Source of the DNA: Cocos nucifera | Taxonomy: Eukaryota; Streptophyta; Magnoliopsida; Arecales; Arecaceae | Assembly (NCBI GenBank): GCA_006176705.1 | Contig: QRFJ01001024.1 | Location: 472,927 to 536,926 of the forward strand | Length of the DNA stretch: 64,000 bases | Reading direction: 5' to 3' | Shown here: piece by piece, positions 12,962 through 26,204 of the stretch | Numbering within the stretch: the first letter of the stretch is position 1 | Layout of the letters: each line of letters starts with the position of its first letter | The notes under the pieces: generated by a model | The model's input: only the letters and a program-made list of their open reading frames with translations | What the model was told of the DNA's origin: nothing | Databases searched by the model: none | Position numbers and translations under genes: made by a program

Positions 12962-12979
12962 CTAGGGTCTGATACCAAT
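12962..12979 (-). promoter_or_regulatory. element 3 primer binding site (tRNA-iMet type)
   Basis: On the coding strand, directly after the 5' LTR end ...CTTCA, the sequence is ATTGGTATCAGACCCTAG. Its core TGGTATCAGA matches the 3' end complement of initiator tRNA-Met used by most plant copia elements; the following base is changed from G to C. It starts two bases after the LTR. Confidence 0.8.
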
Positions 12980-15465
12980 TGAAGAAATCAGATCTAGGGT
13001 TTCATGGATAGATCTTGAAACTTTTTCAAGATTATGTAGTAAAAGATTTAAATAAATTAAATATTTATTTAAAGAAATATAAAAATACCATAGATCTAAA
13101 ATTTATTATATGATATTAAATTAAAAATTAAAAATATAAAAAAAAATTAACATGTTAATCTCATCAACATGCTACAATACTACATCTAATGTAGCTATAG
13201 AACAACATATTAGATCAGATAATTGAGAAAGTTAGACATTCCAACTTGCTAATCCAAGCTTGAGGATAAAGTCATGAGCCGCATACTCGTCCGACCTCTT
13301 GGAGTCATCCACATGAGACCACGAACACGATCTGAGATCCTGATGCAGGAAATCAGCACAGTATGCTAGTACTATGCTGATCTTTCTTCAATGGTCGATC
13401 AGATGCCTCCTTCTTCTGAATTTGGATTCTTCCAAGAGGAGAAGGTGGAGAAGAAGTTTTAGATTTGAGACTCTCTTAGAAGACCCAAGGAAGAAGGAAG
13501 GAAGATGATAAACACAGCAACCCTGGAAGAAGATCCTCTTCTTCTTCTCTTTGCTCTCACCTAAACACCTAGTTTGGTATCTATGGAACCCCAATGCCCA
13601 AAGATCCTCTCTCTCTGATTTTCACACACCCCAAAGTACACCTAAAGGTCTATATTTCATGAAAAAATTAAGTCAAAAATCATCCTAAATAAATAGAAAT
13701 AAAAGAGTCCTTATCTAGGTCAAAAATTAGACAAGGAAAGGTCAAACAGGGCAAGATAAGGGGGCGCCCAACTCTTGGGTGCCTCCTCCAAAATATTTGG
13801 CGTGGACTAGCAAGAAAGGATGCACAAAAGATTCTTCTTTTATCATAGAATTCAAAAAAGAATAGGAGAGGGGGCGGCACCATTTGGAAAGAGGTGTTTT
13901 GGTTTATAAGGATTCTATCCCATAGAATCCTAAATCAACTAACTTCTCCTTTCGACTTGGTCAACCACCAAAATTCCATATAAGAAAGTAAGAAGAGAAG
14001 GGAATGCATTAGAATGCTTGGGAGAAGAATTTTTGTCGCACAAAAAAAAAATGAAAAGGAGGGCGTGGGCATGAGAGGCTTAGATAGCGCAAGGTGGAAT
14101 CCTAGTCTTACTAGGATTCCATCTATGACTTGGTCAAAATGGTTTCTTAAACCAAATTAAACCAAAATTAATTCAACCAGATTAAATTAGGTTCTAATCT
14201 AATTAAAATTTTAATTAAATTAAATTTAATTAGATTTAATTTTAATTTAATTTTTTAATCAAATTAGAAAATTGGATTGACCCAAGTCTTAGTTGAACTA
14301 GGACTAGATTTTCCTTGCACTTGGCTTATCCAATAAGCTAATTGAACTTAATCCAATTAAGTCCAAACCATATCTAATTAAATTATATTTAATTAGACTT
14401 AATCTCAGTCTTTTGACTTAATCAAATTAAGCTAATTAGCAATCAAATTGCTAATCGATCCTCCTGCAGTGCTTGCACTAGGTTAAACATCAATTGTATT
14501 GATTGTTTAACCCTAGAACGATTCTCAATCATTGATCAATCATCCGATCAGATCATGAGCTCTAATGTATTTAATCTCATAGGTCTGAACCTAAGTCGGT
14601 AGCATAGAAATGAATTTCTGTATCAATCAAAGTAACCATCTAGCAATGGTACTCGACGGTCGGATAGATCGAATGTGTAGAACAACATTCTTAGAACCCA
14701 TGCGGATATAGTTTTCATATAATTCATCCCCTTGACCAAAATGCTCGTAGCATATCCCAAAGTTTCATTATCAACTTTGATCAGGTTGTTCACATTGTAT
14801 GTCAAAATATCAAATCCATCTGATGGATTATCCTGGCCAAGATTTTGCTATATTGAAATATAGTGATACATTCTTCTCCAACTCTTGGAGTGGTCAATTC
14901 CATCTTGATCACACACCGACTTTGAAAGTACTTGACTATGCCCAGAAGCCTTCTATTACTGAATTAGAAATTCAGTTAGTCAGGTACCAAAGCACAGTGA
15001 GTTGCTTGCAAGTCACTGAGGTGATCTCAGGTCTAAGAGATACTTATACCTATATTCCATCAGAGATATTCTCGATAGCAGAATGCTCTGAAGTTGATCA
15101 CGTTCAATGATGATGTGCTTATACATCTCATCTATATGCCATACCAGTGTCTCCACACTCCTTGGTTAAGAGGACAACCAACCCATATGGCATACAGTGA
15201 CTTATGCTCGATAGATGCTGTCATCCTAATTAACAGCCTATCATTTGGTCGTGAATAAATTTAAGAACTTATCGATAAATCCTCTCTTTATCAAAGCTAA
15301 AGAGTCCTAAGGACTTCATCATAATAATGAAGTTCATTAGAAGATGAATACTTGATGATAAAAAATATCAAAAATATATTTTATTTATTAATAAATTAAT
15401 TACAGATATAATATAGCTCAACCGTTAATAGGCTAACGATTAGCTTTGGAACATTTTTTCCAACA
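12980..15465 (-). repeat. element 3 5' LTR
   Basis: This 2486-bp LTR is collinear with 5202-7680. Coding-strand ends are TGTTGGAAAA (from 15465) and CTTCA (at 12980). It supplies the element's promoter; a TATA-like box CTTATAAACC lies at about 13903-13912 in coding sense. Open reading frames inside it (for example 13388-13594 and 14799-15110) have counterparts broken in the partner LTR and are not genes. Confidence 0.9.
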
Positions 15466-16219
15466 TATGATTTTCGTATAATTCATCCTCTTGACCTAAA
15501 TGCTCGTAGAATAACTCAAGATTTAATTGTCAACCCTGAATAGGTCATCCATATTGTATTTTAAAATACCAAATCCATCTCATAGATTATCTTAACCAAG
15601 ATTTTGCTAAATTAAGATATAGCAATGCATTATCTCCAAACTCTTGGAGTGGTCAATCCCATCTTGATCACTCACTAACTTCATAAGTATTTGATTATAC
15701 CTAGAAACCTTCCATCACTGAATTAAAAATTCAGGTAGTCAGGCACCAAAGCATAGTAAGTTGCTTGCAAGCCACCATGGCAATCTTAGGTCTAAGGGAC
15801 ACTTATACCCATATCCCATCAAAGCAATTCTCGATAGCAGAATGCTTCAAAGTTGATCATATTTTTTTGATGATATACCCCTACATCTCACTTATATACC
15901 ATGCCAGTATCTCCACACTCCTTGGTTAAGAGGATAACCAACCTATATGGCACACAATGACCTACACTTGATAAATATTATTATCCTAGTTAACAATGTA
16001 TCATTTAATCATGAATAGTTTAAGGACTATACGATAAATCCTCTTTTTATCAAAACTAAATAGTCCTAACAACTTTATCACAACAAAGAAGTTTATTAGA
16101 AGATGTAAACTTGTAATGAAAAAATATCAAAATAAACTTTTTTAATAATAAATCATTTATTGTAAAATAATACAACCATCAATAGGCTGATGATTGGCTT
16201 TGAAACATATTTTTCAATA
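15466..16219 (-). repeat. element 2 3' LTR, inner part
   Basis: Continuation of 3465-5201 after the nested element. It starts TATGATTTTCGTATAATTCA, collinear with 23805 onward in the partner LTR, and ends TTTTTCAATA, a decayed CAACA end. The two parts together give about 2.49 kb, matching the 2467-bp partner. Confidence 0.85.
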
Positions 16220-18030
16220 ATTTTTACTTATCCTAAAGCCACTCAGTATAATATCTAATATCCATCTTCAACTTATAGTTGTCGAACTCCTTTATCACTA
16301 GGGATTTAGTGAAGAGGTCGATCAGGTTCTCCTTTCCATTGATCTTCTGAAGATCGACATTACATCGATCCATGATCTTTCAAACTAGATGATAGCAATG
16401 TAGTATGTGCTTCGTCCACTGGTGTGCCTTTGATTTCTTTGTTTAAGCAATAGCTCCAGTGCTGTCATGGTAGAGCAGGATCGGACTATCTAGAAAGGAT
16501 GCTACTTCAAGCTTGGTGATGAATTTCCTCAATAATATAGCTTTCTTTGTGGCATCTAATGCTGCAACGTACTCCAGCTTGCAAACTAAGTTTGCTATAG
16601 TGTGCTGCTTGGAATTCTTCCAATAGATGGCGCCATCATTTAGGATAAAGATATAACCCGATACACTTTTGCTATCATCATGGTCAGATTGAAAAGTTGG
16701 AGTCTGTAATCCTACTAGTTTCAAATCTGACTCACCAAAAATCAATCATTAGTTCTTAGTATTTCTCAAATATTTGATGATGGTTTTTACCACCTTTCAA
16801 TGGTTCTCTTCTGAATCAGATTGGTATCTACTCACTACTCCTCGTGAATATACCATATCTGATCTCGTACATAACATGACATACACGATAGATCCCACTA
16901 TCGAAGCATATGAAATTCTACTTATATATTCTCTCTCTTCAGGTGTTGTCGAACAATCCTTCTTAGAAAGAAATTTCATGGCCCATCAAAAGATAACCCT
17001 TCTTAAAATTTTTCATGTTGTACCTCTTCAACACAGTTTCTATGTACGTAGATTGGAATAATCTAAGCATCCTCTTAGATCTATCCCTATAGATCTTCAT
17101 CCCTAGGATATAGGATGCTTCACCCAAGTCCTTCATGAAGAACTTAGATGATAGCTAAACTTTTATTCCTTGTAGTGCGGGAACATCATTCCTGATTAAG
17201 AGAATATCATCCACATATAAAATAAGAAATATCACTATCGGATCATTTGCCCTATTGTAAATGCTAGGCTCTTCTCCATTCTTAATGAAGCCATATATTT
17301 TGATCACCTTATCAAAATGCATGTTCCAACTCTAAGATGCCTACTTCAATTTATAAATAGATCTCTGAAGCTTGCATATCTTGGACTCGTCTGTGGATGT
17401 GAACCCTTTGGTTGTATTATATACACATCTTCAGTCAGCTCTCCATTCAGAAAAGTTATTTTTACATCCATCTGCCAGACCTCAAAGTCTAGATGGACAG
17501 CTATCACAAGCATAATCTAAATAAATTTGAGCATTATCATAGCAAAAAATATCTCATCATAATCAATACCATAATATTGATGATACCCCTCGACAATCAG
17601 ACAGGCTTTATAAATCTCCAACTTTCCATCTGTGCTCCTCTTTCTCTTAAAGATCCACTTACACCTAATAGGTTTAACCCCTTCAGATGGGTCAATTAAT
17701 GTTCACACATCATTTACCTTTATGGACTCCATATTGGATTTCATAACCTCATGTCATTTCTCGAAATTAAATCTCTGTATAGCATCCATATAGATGATCG
17801 GATTCTCATCATTTTCATTGAGTTTAATGGAATCACCATCCTAGATCAAGAAACTATAATATATATTTGACTGATGTGGTACTGTATCGAATCGCTTTAG
17901 TGGTGTAGGGGGCTTCGTATTTGATATAATCAAATTCAGTTCAGATTCGACTACTAGTGTTGGCCTTTCTACCTATTGAACCTTTTTCAAGTTCAACCTT
18001 AGAGGCAATAATTCTTTCACTAAGAAACTT
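16220..18030 (-). pseudogene. element 2 reverse transcriptase and RNase H
   Basis: Same organisation as the element 3 RT/RNase H, at an equal distance from the LTR. The RNase H segment is at 16745-16443 (SVSGYIFILNDGAIYWK, KLEYVAALDATKKAILLRKF, LLYHDSTGAIA) and the RT C-terminal segment at 16979-16797 (KKDCSTTPEEREY, RISYASIVGSIVYVMLCTRS). The upstream RT, up to about 17900, is read in pieces with stops and frameshifts. The part next to the LTR is also degraded. Inactive. Confidence 0.82.
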
Positions 18031-19330
18031 CTTTTCTAAAAAGATTGTCTTAAGGTTGACAAAGATCTTTTATTCATCAGCACGGTAGAAAATATACCTT
18101 TTGATTTTTTTAGATAGCCTATGAAAGTGCACTTATCAGATCTAGGTCCAAGCTTGTATGTCATTAAATGTTTGACGTAAGCTGGACACCCCCAGATCCT
18201 AAGATGTGAGAGTACTGATTTACCCCCTATCTATATCTCATATGAAATTTTAACTATAGATTTACTCTAAACCTTATTTAGAAGATAGCAAGTCAATTCA
18301 AATGCATATCCCCAAAAGGATATCGGCAAGCTGGCAAAACCCATCATAGATCAGACCATATCTAATAGAGTCCAATTTTGCCTTTCAGACACCCCATTAC
18401 GCTGTGGTATTCTTGAAGGAGTCTATTGAGAGAGAATCTTATTCTCTCCTAGATATGTGAAAAACTCATCTGAAAGGTATTCACCTCCTCGATCAGACTG
18501 AAGAGTTGTAATGCCCTTTCTAATTTATTTTTCTACTTTATTTCAAAATCATTTGAATATTTCAAATTAATCTGACTTGTATTTCATCAGATAGATATAT
18601 CCATACCTGGATAGATCATCTATGAAAGTGATGAAGTAGAAATATCCATCTCTAGCACTTGTGCTCATAGGTCTATATATATTAGTATATACTAGACCTA
18701 AGTATTCAATGGCTCTCTCACTTTTTCTAATAAAAGATGACTTGATCATTTTTCTAAGAAGGCAGGACTCATAGGATAGAAGTGATTCATAATTACTGAT
18801 TTCGAAGATTTTCTGTTGAGTCAACCTGTTTATCCTGTTCTTATTAATGTCACCTAGCCTACAGTGCCATAGGTAGATATCAAACACATTATCTAATCTT
18901 GGGTGCTTGTTAGTGGAGTAGGCTACAATAACAGGTTATGATATGATATAGATTCTATTGCTCCAATGTCTAGAAAAGATTATAACACCATTCAAAATAA
19001 CATCACAAAATTCTTTTCTTATTGAAATCTCATAATTATTTTTGGCCAAATGGCCTACAGAAATGATATTAAAAAAGAAACTAGAATAATAGTGACAATC
19101 ACTAAGAACCACAAAATGATATTCAAATACAAGTTTCATGATTCTTAATGCTAGAACTGGAACTGGTCTTGCGTCTCCAATATTTAAGAATCTTTCATCT
19201 TGTTCGAATCTCCTACTGACCTATAATCCCTACAACGAATTGCAAATATGATAAGAACTTCTGATATCTAATACCTAGTCAATAATATCATAAATAGAAA
19301 AATTGCAAGGAGTTATTATATAAGTATCTT
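18031..19330 (-). pseudogene. element 2 protease remnant and integrase
   Basis: Integrase at 18887-18567 has LWHCRLGDINKNRINRL, YESCLLRKMIKSSF and YFYFITFIDDLSRYGYIYL. Its C-terminal part continues to about 18030 in broken frames. Upstream on the coding strand, 19139-18936 and the preceding bases hold a protease/linker segment with LDIRSSYHIC in place of the catalytic LDTGS-type motif, and IISVGHLAKNNYEISI. The catalytic Asp-Thr/Ser-Gly is degraded to Asp-Ile-Arg. Confidence 0.8.
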
Positions 19331-20216
19331 ATCCAACAATATTTTACTTCTTTCTCGGCCTCTTCAAGTCTAGAGAGACAATATACTAAGGATAGTTCCT
19401 CTTCTAATGCTCCCATATCTTGTAGAAGAAGCACTTCGCTTAGCTCTTATCGGGCTTTGGCTTCTTGGTCTGGCTCTGCACTGATGTCCCAGCCTGAGCT
19501 TGCACCTTCTTGGACTTCTTCTTCTTATTCTTCTTTTCTTTTTTAAAGAATCGAGAGCTAGAAGAAGATCCTTCTACTAAGTTCACCAACTTCTTATAGA
19601 GCTAGTGATCCTTCTTAAAGTTTTGAAATAATCCTAGTAACCCGTGATAGTTAACTTCAGACTTTGTCATTCTGTAATGAGTAAGGAAGGAGAGATAAGA
19701 CTTAGACAACAAGTTTAGAATAGCATCTTTTTCTAGCTACTTGTACAAGAAAAAGCCAAGCTTGCTCAAATGCTCCATCATCTCGATCATGTACAATACA
19801 TGATCAATGACTGAAGCTCCATCCCTCATCCTGGCATTGAATATGGCATAACTAATCTTATGCCTCTCAACATCGTCGAGTCTGCCAAAAGACTCATTCA
19901 ACACTTGAAGCATGTCTTATGATTGAGCTGACTCAAATCTATTACTGAACTCATTATTCATAGCCGCCAGCATAATGCAACACACTATGATACGATCGTT
20001 GAGCCACTTTTGATAAGTATTTCAAACTGACCCACATGCATTAGAAGCTGGCTCCTCATGTGCTGGATTTATAAGGATATATAAGATCCATTCATGCTCA
20101 AAGATAATCTTCAACTTACAGTACCAGCTACTGAAGTTGGATCCTACCAACTTGTCATTATCCAATAATGACTGGATCGACAAGAAAGTGACCATAACTA
20201 TACGAAGAAAAATCAA
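19331..20216 (-). pseudogene. element 2 Gag
   Basis: Full-length but stop-containing copia Gag. The N-terminus at 20216-20022 reads LLDNDKLVGSNFSSWYCKLK and FEHEWILYIL. The core then reads CCIMLAAMNNEFSNRFESAQ, NARMRDGASVIDHVLYMIEM and LLSKSYLSFLTHY. A Lys-rich basic linker follows, then a degenerate knuckle AKCFFYKIWEH. It is the reference for the deletion seen in element 3. Confidence 0.8.
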
Positions 20217-22050
20217 AATCTAATTAGTAAATGATTTATTAAATCTAAAGATTTGAACTTTAATCAAAAAATTCTACTATTTTATTCAAATTGGTAGCCT
20301 CTACCTCTAATCTAAGAAATTATCTTAATTTCTTAGTGGATACTAGAATCCATATAGATTGCACATAAGTCCGACTTTGATTGGTCAACCTATATACATC
20401 TATGGATAGGTTCATAATCAATTATTTCTCTAAATAACTTTTAGTAATTTAATTTTGTCTCAATCCCTAATCAGTAGATTTTGGCCTCCATTGAAAAGGT
20501 CTAGTTAGATTCAACCATTAACACGACCATACTTGGTCAATCTAATAAATGAATGATTAAGTCTAACTTTGGTTGATCAACCAAACCACCATTTAGAGAG
20601 ATGCGGTCAAGAAATCATATTATGAATGATAATTCTATTAGCCGATAAGCACCAGGCCTTTGAGCCTCTAATGATTATCCAACTAGTGGAAGGAAATGAT
20701 CTATTTATTATCACAACTATTTTATTTTAAAGGACCTAATAATTTTAAAGGATTTGGTTAATTTATTTTAGAGAAAAAAGTTAGATGAACTAGCTAATCA
20801 TAATCCTCTCACTGACTTCACCAAGTCAGATTAGTGGAGACCATAGATTGGCTAGTCTAGAAGCACCTAAATCAGTCACACTGATTGACCTAGCTGACAT
20901 AGGTTAACTCAAATTATCATATCAAAACATAACTTCACTTAGAAGGCCAAGTGAGATTGGTAGGAGGGATATTCCATTAACTCGTCAAAGATCAAATCAG
21001 TGCGAGTAGCTTTCAATTAATGACCATCAATCATACATTGCCAAACATATCTTAGACATCAATTGGTTAATTAGTTTCGATTGGATCAATCTAACAGTTT
21101 GGACTATACTGCTTAGCCAAGAATCAAGTCTATTTTGGTTCTCATTAAAGATATGGACTTGACCAACTATAATTATTATAATTGATCTATGGAGAATCCT
21201 TGACCTAATCTAAGACAATATTTGATTAGATTTAGTCAATTCTCTAATTAAGTCAATTCTATAATCTAATCTTAGGTCTAACCCAATTAATGGATCTAAT
21301 TTTTTCTAACCCATTAATCCAAATGTTATGATTTGTGTCTTAGGATCTTCAATTCATAATCCTAGATCCTAATCAAACAACTCTTAATTCTTAATTAAGT
21401 TTTGGACTGAGGGTTGGGATTTGATATTTTGAAAATAATTTATATATTTATAAAATATTTTTATAACTTGATTCTTCCAACTAGTTGCATGTTTGATTCA
21501 TAATCAATATGCCAATAATATAAACATGAATCTACTTTAGATCTAATCTAAATATATTCATGATTATGAACATCCAGTTAACATAATTTTAATTTTAAAC
21601 AATCATAAACCATATTAGATCAAATCTAATATATTTATGATCATAAAAATTAGATTAAAATACTTTCAATTTAAATCATAAAATTTTTTAGATTAAATCT
21701 AAAATTTTATGATCAAATTTTAGATCAGCACATACTAGGACAATCTTTACACTATAAGAGATAAACCTTATGTGCAATCTAAAATATTTATTTTTAGATT
21801 TAAATAATTTTAAATTTAATAAATCATAAATTAATATAAATTATATTTAATAAATTTATAATTAACTTTATATCTATATAAATTAGGATAATCCTTTTAC
21901 TATAAGGGATAAACCTTACAGCAGGACAATCTTATAAGATCAATCCATACGATCTAAAATTTAATTTTAAATTTAAATATTAGATTATAATTTAAATTAA
22001 ATTTAAATAAATAATCTAAATATATATAAAAATTATATCATAAAATATCT
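20217..22050 (-). other. element 2 leader with internal repeats
   Basis: A 1.8-kb AT-rich non-coding leader. ATAAACCTTA blocks at 21761 and 21909 (spacing 148) correspond to the 176-spaced repeat of element 3. Numerous TTAGATCTAATCTAAA-like words recur between 21500 and 22000. No protein signal. Confidence 0.6.
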
Positions 22051-22066
22051 AGTCTCTGATACCAAT
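22051..22066 (-). promoter_or_regulatory. element 2 primer binding site (tRNA-iMet type)
   Basis: The coding strand reads ATTGGTATCAGAGACT immediately after the 5' LTR end. The TGGTATCAGAG core is intact. Confidence 0.8.
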
Positions 22067-24533
22067 TGAAGAAAAAGTCTAGGATTTTTAGCATGTATTT
22101 TGAATTTTTTCAAAACTAGATTAGTGAAAGTAATAAATTAATTATATTAATTTATTAAAATATATAAATAAATTTTAGATCTTGAATCTAATGACATGAT
22201 CTATGCATGCATATAAATCTAAAATTTAAATATTAAATAAAATAAAGATGTTGATCATATCAATAGCAAACTAAAACTAGATCTGATCTAGTAGGAGAAA
22301 GAGATCGAATCTTCTTTATCTTTTACAAGTCAGGATCTCAGCTTGTTGATTTAAGATTAACATTATCACTTCGAGCCGCATATGCATGCAGCCTCTATGA
22401 GAAGTCCACATGAAGCTTCGATCACAATCCGAAGTCTAACAATCTAAAAATCAGCACGGTATGCTAATACTATGCTGATCCTTTTTCGATGGTTGATTGT
22501 AAATCTTCTTCTTTAATAACTTAAATCCATCAAGAATTAGAAAATATTGGGAGGATTTGGGAGAGAGAAAATACTTCTAAAATCTCATAAAAAATAGAGG
22601 AAGAAGAGAACTAAAATTCCTTAGAGAAGAATCCTTTCTTCACTTCTCTTTGTCTCTCACTAGGACACAATAAATTGTGCCTTTACAAAGCCCCATGTCC
22701 AAAGACCCTTTGCACCCAAGGTTTCCACTCCCAAGCCCTCTCTCTCAGGTCTAATATCCTGTAGAAATCTCATGCCTTAACTTTTTTTAAATAGAGAGTT
22801 ATAATAGAGTCCTTATCTAGGTCAAATACCTAGAAAGGTATGTCCAAATTGAGCAAGGATTGGGGTGCCCAACTCTTTGGTGCCCCCTCCTATTTCTATG
22901 GAGTGAAAATCTTAGAAGTGGTGCACAAAAGTTTTCATAAATCCCATGAAAAAGTCAGAGAAAAATAAGGAGAGTTGGCACCATATATGGATAAAAATTT
23001 TGGTTTCAATAAATTAATTGTATCAAATAGAGTTTGATATCAAAACAACCACCTAATTTTGACTTGGTCCAAACAAATTACCATATAAGAAATAAAGGAG
23101 AGGCAAAGAATGGCATGGAAACTCTCTAGGCATAAAAAATCTCATGCCAAAACCAAGGGTGAAGGGCGTAGGAAGCAAGGTGGTGCAAGGTGCAAGAGTC
23201 CTAGTCACACTAGGACTTCAAGTTTTGACTTGGTCCAACTTTTTTTTAAACCCAATTAAATCAAAACTTGTATAACTCAATTAAGATTGATCTTAGTCTA
23301 ACTAAGAACATAATTAAATTAGATTAAATTAAATTTAAATTTAATTTAAATTTTAATCTAATTAGAAATTAGATGCACGCAAGTCCTAATTGAATAGGAA
23401 CTTGTTCTTCCTTGCAATTGGCTTATCCCATAAATCAATTAAACTTGATCCAATTAAGTCCAAATCAAATTTAATTAAATATTATTTAATTAGACTCAAT
23501 TTTAATTCTTTGGCTCAATCGGATTGAGCCAATTAGCGATTTGATTGCTAATCAATCCTCCTGTAACACTTGCACTAGGTCAAACTCAATCGTATTAAAT
23601 GTTTAGCCCTAAAATGATTCTTAATCATTGATCAACCATTTGATCAGATTGAGATCTCTAATGTGTGTGATCCCATATATTTGAATCTAAGCTAGTAGGA
23701 TAGAAATAAATTTCTGTATCAATCGAAGTGACCATCTAGCAATAGTACTCAAAGTCGGATGGTTGAATGTTTAAAATAACACTCTTAGAATCCATGTGGA
23801 TATAATTTTTATATAATTCATCCCCTTGACCTAAATGCTCATATGATAACTCAGAATTTAACTATCAACCCTGAATAGGCATTCATATTATATTTAAAAA
23901 TACCAAATCCATCTCATGGATTATCCTATCTAAGATTTTATAAAATTAAAATACAGCGATGCATTATCTCCAAATTCTTGGAGTGGTCAATCCCATCTTG
24001 ATCACTCACTGACTTCATAAGTACTTAACTGTGCCTAAAAATCTTTCATTGCTGAATTAAAAATTCTGGTAGTCCGGCACCAAAGCACAGTGAGTTAATT
24101 TCTTGCAGGCCATCATGATGATCTCAGGTCTATGGGATACTTATATCCGTATCCCATTAGAGTAATTCTAAATAGCAGAATGCTCTGGAGTTGGTCATAT
24201 TTAGTGACGATGTACCCCTATATCTTACCTGTATGCCATAACAATATCTCCATACTTCTTGGTTAAATAGACAATCAACCTATATAGCATACAATGACTT
24301 ACACTCGATAAACATTATCATCCTAGTTAATAATTTAAGGACTAATCGATAAATTCTCTCTTTATCGAAATTAATTAGTCCTAAAGACTTCGTCACAACA
24401 AAAGAGTTCATTAGAAGATGTAGACTTATAATGAAAAATATCAAAATAATATTTAATAATAAATTATTTATAATTATAAAATAGCACAATCGTCAATAGA
24501 TTGATGATTGACTTTGGTACACATTTTCCAACA
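22067..24533 (-). repeat. element 2 5' LTR
   Basis: A 2467-bp LTR with coding-strand ends TGTTGGAAAATGTG (from 24533) and TTTTTCTTCA (at 22067). The right flank GAAAG at 24534 is the target duplication. It carries the same segment order as the interrupted 3' LTR. Confidence 0.88.
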
Positions 24534-24695
24534 GAAAGTGAAGTGGAGCTGGTGATGAAGCTGCATATCAAGGAGAACCAATCGGATGCACTCATGAAGA
24601 TACTTTTTTGAGACAACTTTCAGATGTATATGGCATGGATGGATCTACAGGATAAAGTTGAGTTTACAAGGACTTGAAATTACCAAGATGAAAAT
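24534..24695 (+). pseudogene. element 1 RNase H C-terminus, resumed after the nested insertion
   Basis: Translation of the first bases gives ESEVELVMKLHIKENQSDAL, the standard C-terminal RNase H segment of copia Pol, in the frame interrupted at 3464. Removing 3465-24533 and one copy of the duplicated pentamer restores continuity. It then degenerates into the region before the 3' LTR. Confidence 0.82.
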
Positions 24696-25385
24696 TGTGA
24701 GCTCAGATGTGGTACTCTCAAGCCTTAAAAATAAGTAAAAAGAAGCCAAGGAGAGAAAGAAGCCAGCCAACAAAAGCTTTAGCTTCAGCCTATTAAGGAG
24801 TTGACTCACCTCCAGTTGGAGTTAACTTGGTTTTGCTCGAGTCAACTAGGCGAGTTGACTTGAGCTTGAGACTTTAGCTCAAGGCCCGGATAGAGAACAG
24901 TATTTTGGGACCTACGGTTGGCATATAGATAGCATGCTGTCGAGTCAACTCGGTTCCAAAAGGAGTCGACTTGTTCTAAACACGAGTCGACTCGAGTCGC
25001 GGGATTAGAACTGCACGTGGATCCATTTGGGGTTCGAAAGTTTTCTTGAGCTTGAGGCTTGACCCTATTGTATAGGTACTTATATATGTAACTAGGGCAA
25101 GGATTGTATGATGCTGAATATAGAAATCCAATAAAGCTCTTTCTCCCAAGAATTCTTTCTCTCACTCTTTCTCTCTCAAATCTCTTATTCTTTTTGAATT
25201 CCTTGTTCATGCTTCCACATCTAGGTGATCTCTCTTTTGGTTGCTAGCTAATCACCAGGTTTCCACTTCGATCCAAGATCATCCCCACCAATTTGATTTT
25301 ACGGGAGAGTAGTTTTCTAAACAAGAAAGCAATGAGCTGCATATTGTGCACTCTGGTTCTAAAAATTGAGATTTTTAGACTAACA
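24696..25385 (+). repeat. LTR-like block (TGTGAG...CTAACA), copy 2, probable element 1 3' LTR
   Basis: It starts TGTGAGCTC with GTGGTACTCTCAAGCCTTA close behind, as in copy 1, and ends CTAACA. It contains several AGTCGACTC/GTCAACTCG motifs (24790-25000), a TATATATG box at 25081 and CAATAAAGCTCTTTCTC at 25129, a plausible poly(A)/R boundary, then a pyrimidine-rich tract. The position after RNase H on the + strand fits a 3' LTR. Confidence 0.55.
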
Positions 25386-26200
25386 CTTCATGACCATCCC
25401 ACATGTTGCGTTCCATCCAGTTAGTGCCGCTATCTTTGAATCTCATCATTAATGACCCTGTCTTGCCGGCCCTTTATGCTCGGGTCTAATTCATCTCATG
25501 ATCCATTGATTTTCCAAATCTAAATCACTTGGGTTATCAGGGTGCTATTACCTAGTTTGCTCCATCTTTGATTTGCTCTATAATACATTTTAATTTTTCT
25601 ATACATTGGTTCGGTTATGTGGGCAAGCAATCAATCGGATGAGAAGATGTTGGACAAGAAGATTTGCTCTATGATCTCTTAATTAAGATAAATCCCTTAA
25701 TCTTTATTACTAATTGGTCATGTATTAAATAGCATTGAGAAATTTGGGATTAAGAGTAAATCAAGAATTAAAGCTTTGAAAATGAGAATCTAATAATAAT
25801 TTACCATTTCTTATGCTAATGGTTGATCAAGGATATGTTGGGATTATGTCATTGATTGGACATACTAGTTATGGATGGATAAAGTCTGTTCTAGAGTTAT
25901 CATCAATAGAGGCAAGAATTCTTATACATGATCTCCATTATATATTACTTTTATCATTGGATTTGTACCATTGATTTTATATCGTTGGATTCATGTTGAT
26001 AGATTGTCTTTACTTGAGATACTATTGTTCTTATATGACTTTTCGATATGAGTACATTATATATTGACTATATATATATACCAGTGATTAATGATATGAT
26101 TATATGGTTATAATATGTTTATCTTGATCTTATCAAAATTTGAAATTGATTTGATGAAATTAATATATAATAATTACATGGAAATGATTGGTTTGGACTA
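25386..26200. other. AT-rich non-coding DNA
   Basis: No ORF with a recognisable product, RNA gene or transposon end was identified. Composition is uneven: 25386-25560 is balanced, the remainder strongly AT-rich. Confidence 0.4.
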
Positions 26201-26204
26201 ATCT

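Larger units (their letters stand above)
5202..15465 (-). mobile_element. element 3: complete-length Ty1/copia element inserted in the LTR of element 2
   Basis: This 10,264-bp copia element reads on the - strand, with LTRs of 2479 bp (5202-7680) and 2486 bp (12980-15465). The flanks TATGG (5197-5201) and TATGA (15466-15470) form a 4/5 target duplication. LTR ends are TGTTG...CTTCA on the coding strand. In about 227 aligned LTR bases (5611 onward against 13391 onward) I counted 17 differences, fewer per base than in the host LTR pair, as expected for the younger insertion. Pol is full length but has stops; gag has lost most of its core. Confidence 0.9.
3465..24533 (-). mobile_element. element 2: Ty1/copia LTR retrotransposon, nested in element 1 and carrying element 3
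   Basis: A copia element read on the - strand. Its 5' LTR is 22067-24533 and its 3' LTR is 3465-5201 plus 15466-16219. Between them, in - strand order, are a primer binding site, a 1.8 kb leader, gag, protease, integrase, RT and RNase H. The flanking pentamers are GAAGG (3460-3464) and GAAAG (24534-24538), a 4/5 target duplication. Without the nested element it is about 10.8 kb. In about 150 aligned LTR bases (from 3881 and from 22491) I counted about 25 differences, so it is an old insertion. All ORFs carry stops. Confidence 0.88.

Noticed and set aside
13388..13594. Conserved-looking ORF repeated at 5585-5827
   Set aside because: Both copies lie in the LTR pair of element 3. Similarity reflects the LTR duplication, and the frames differ by indels.
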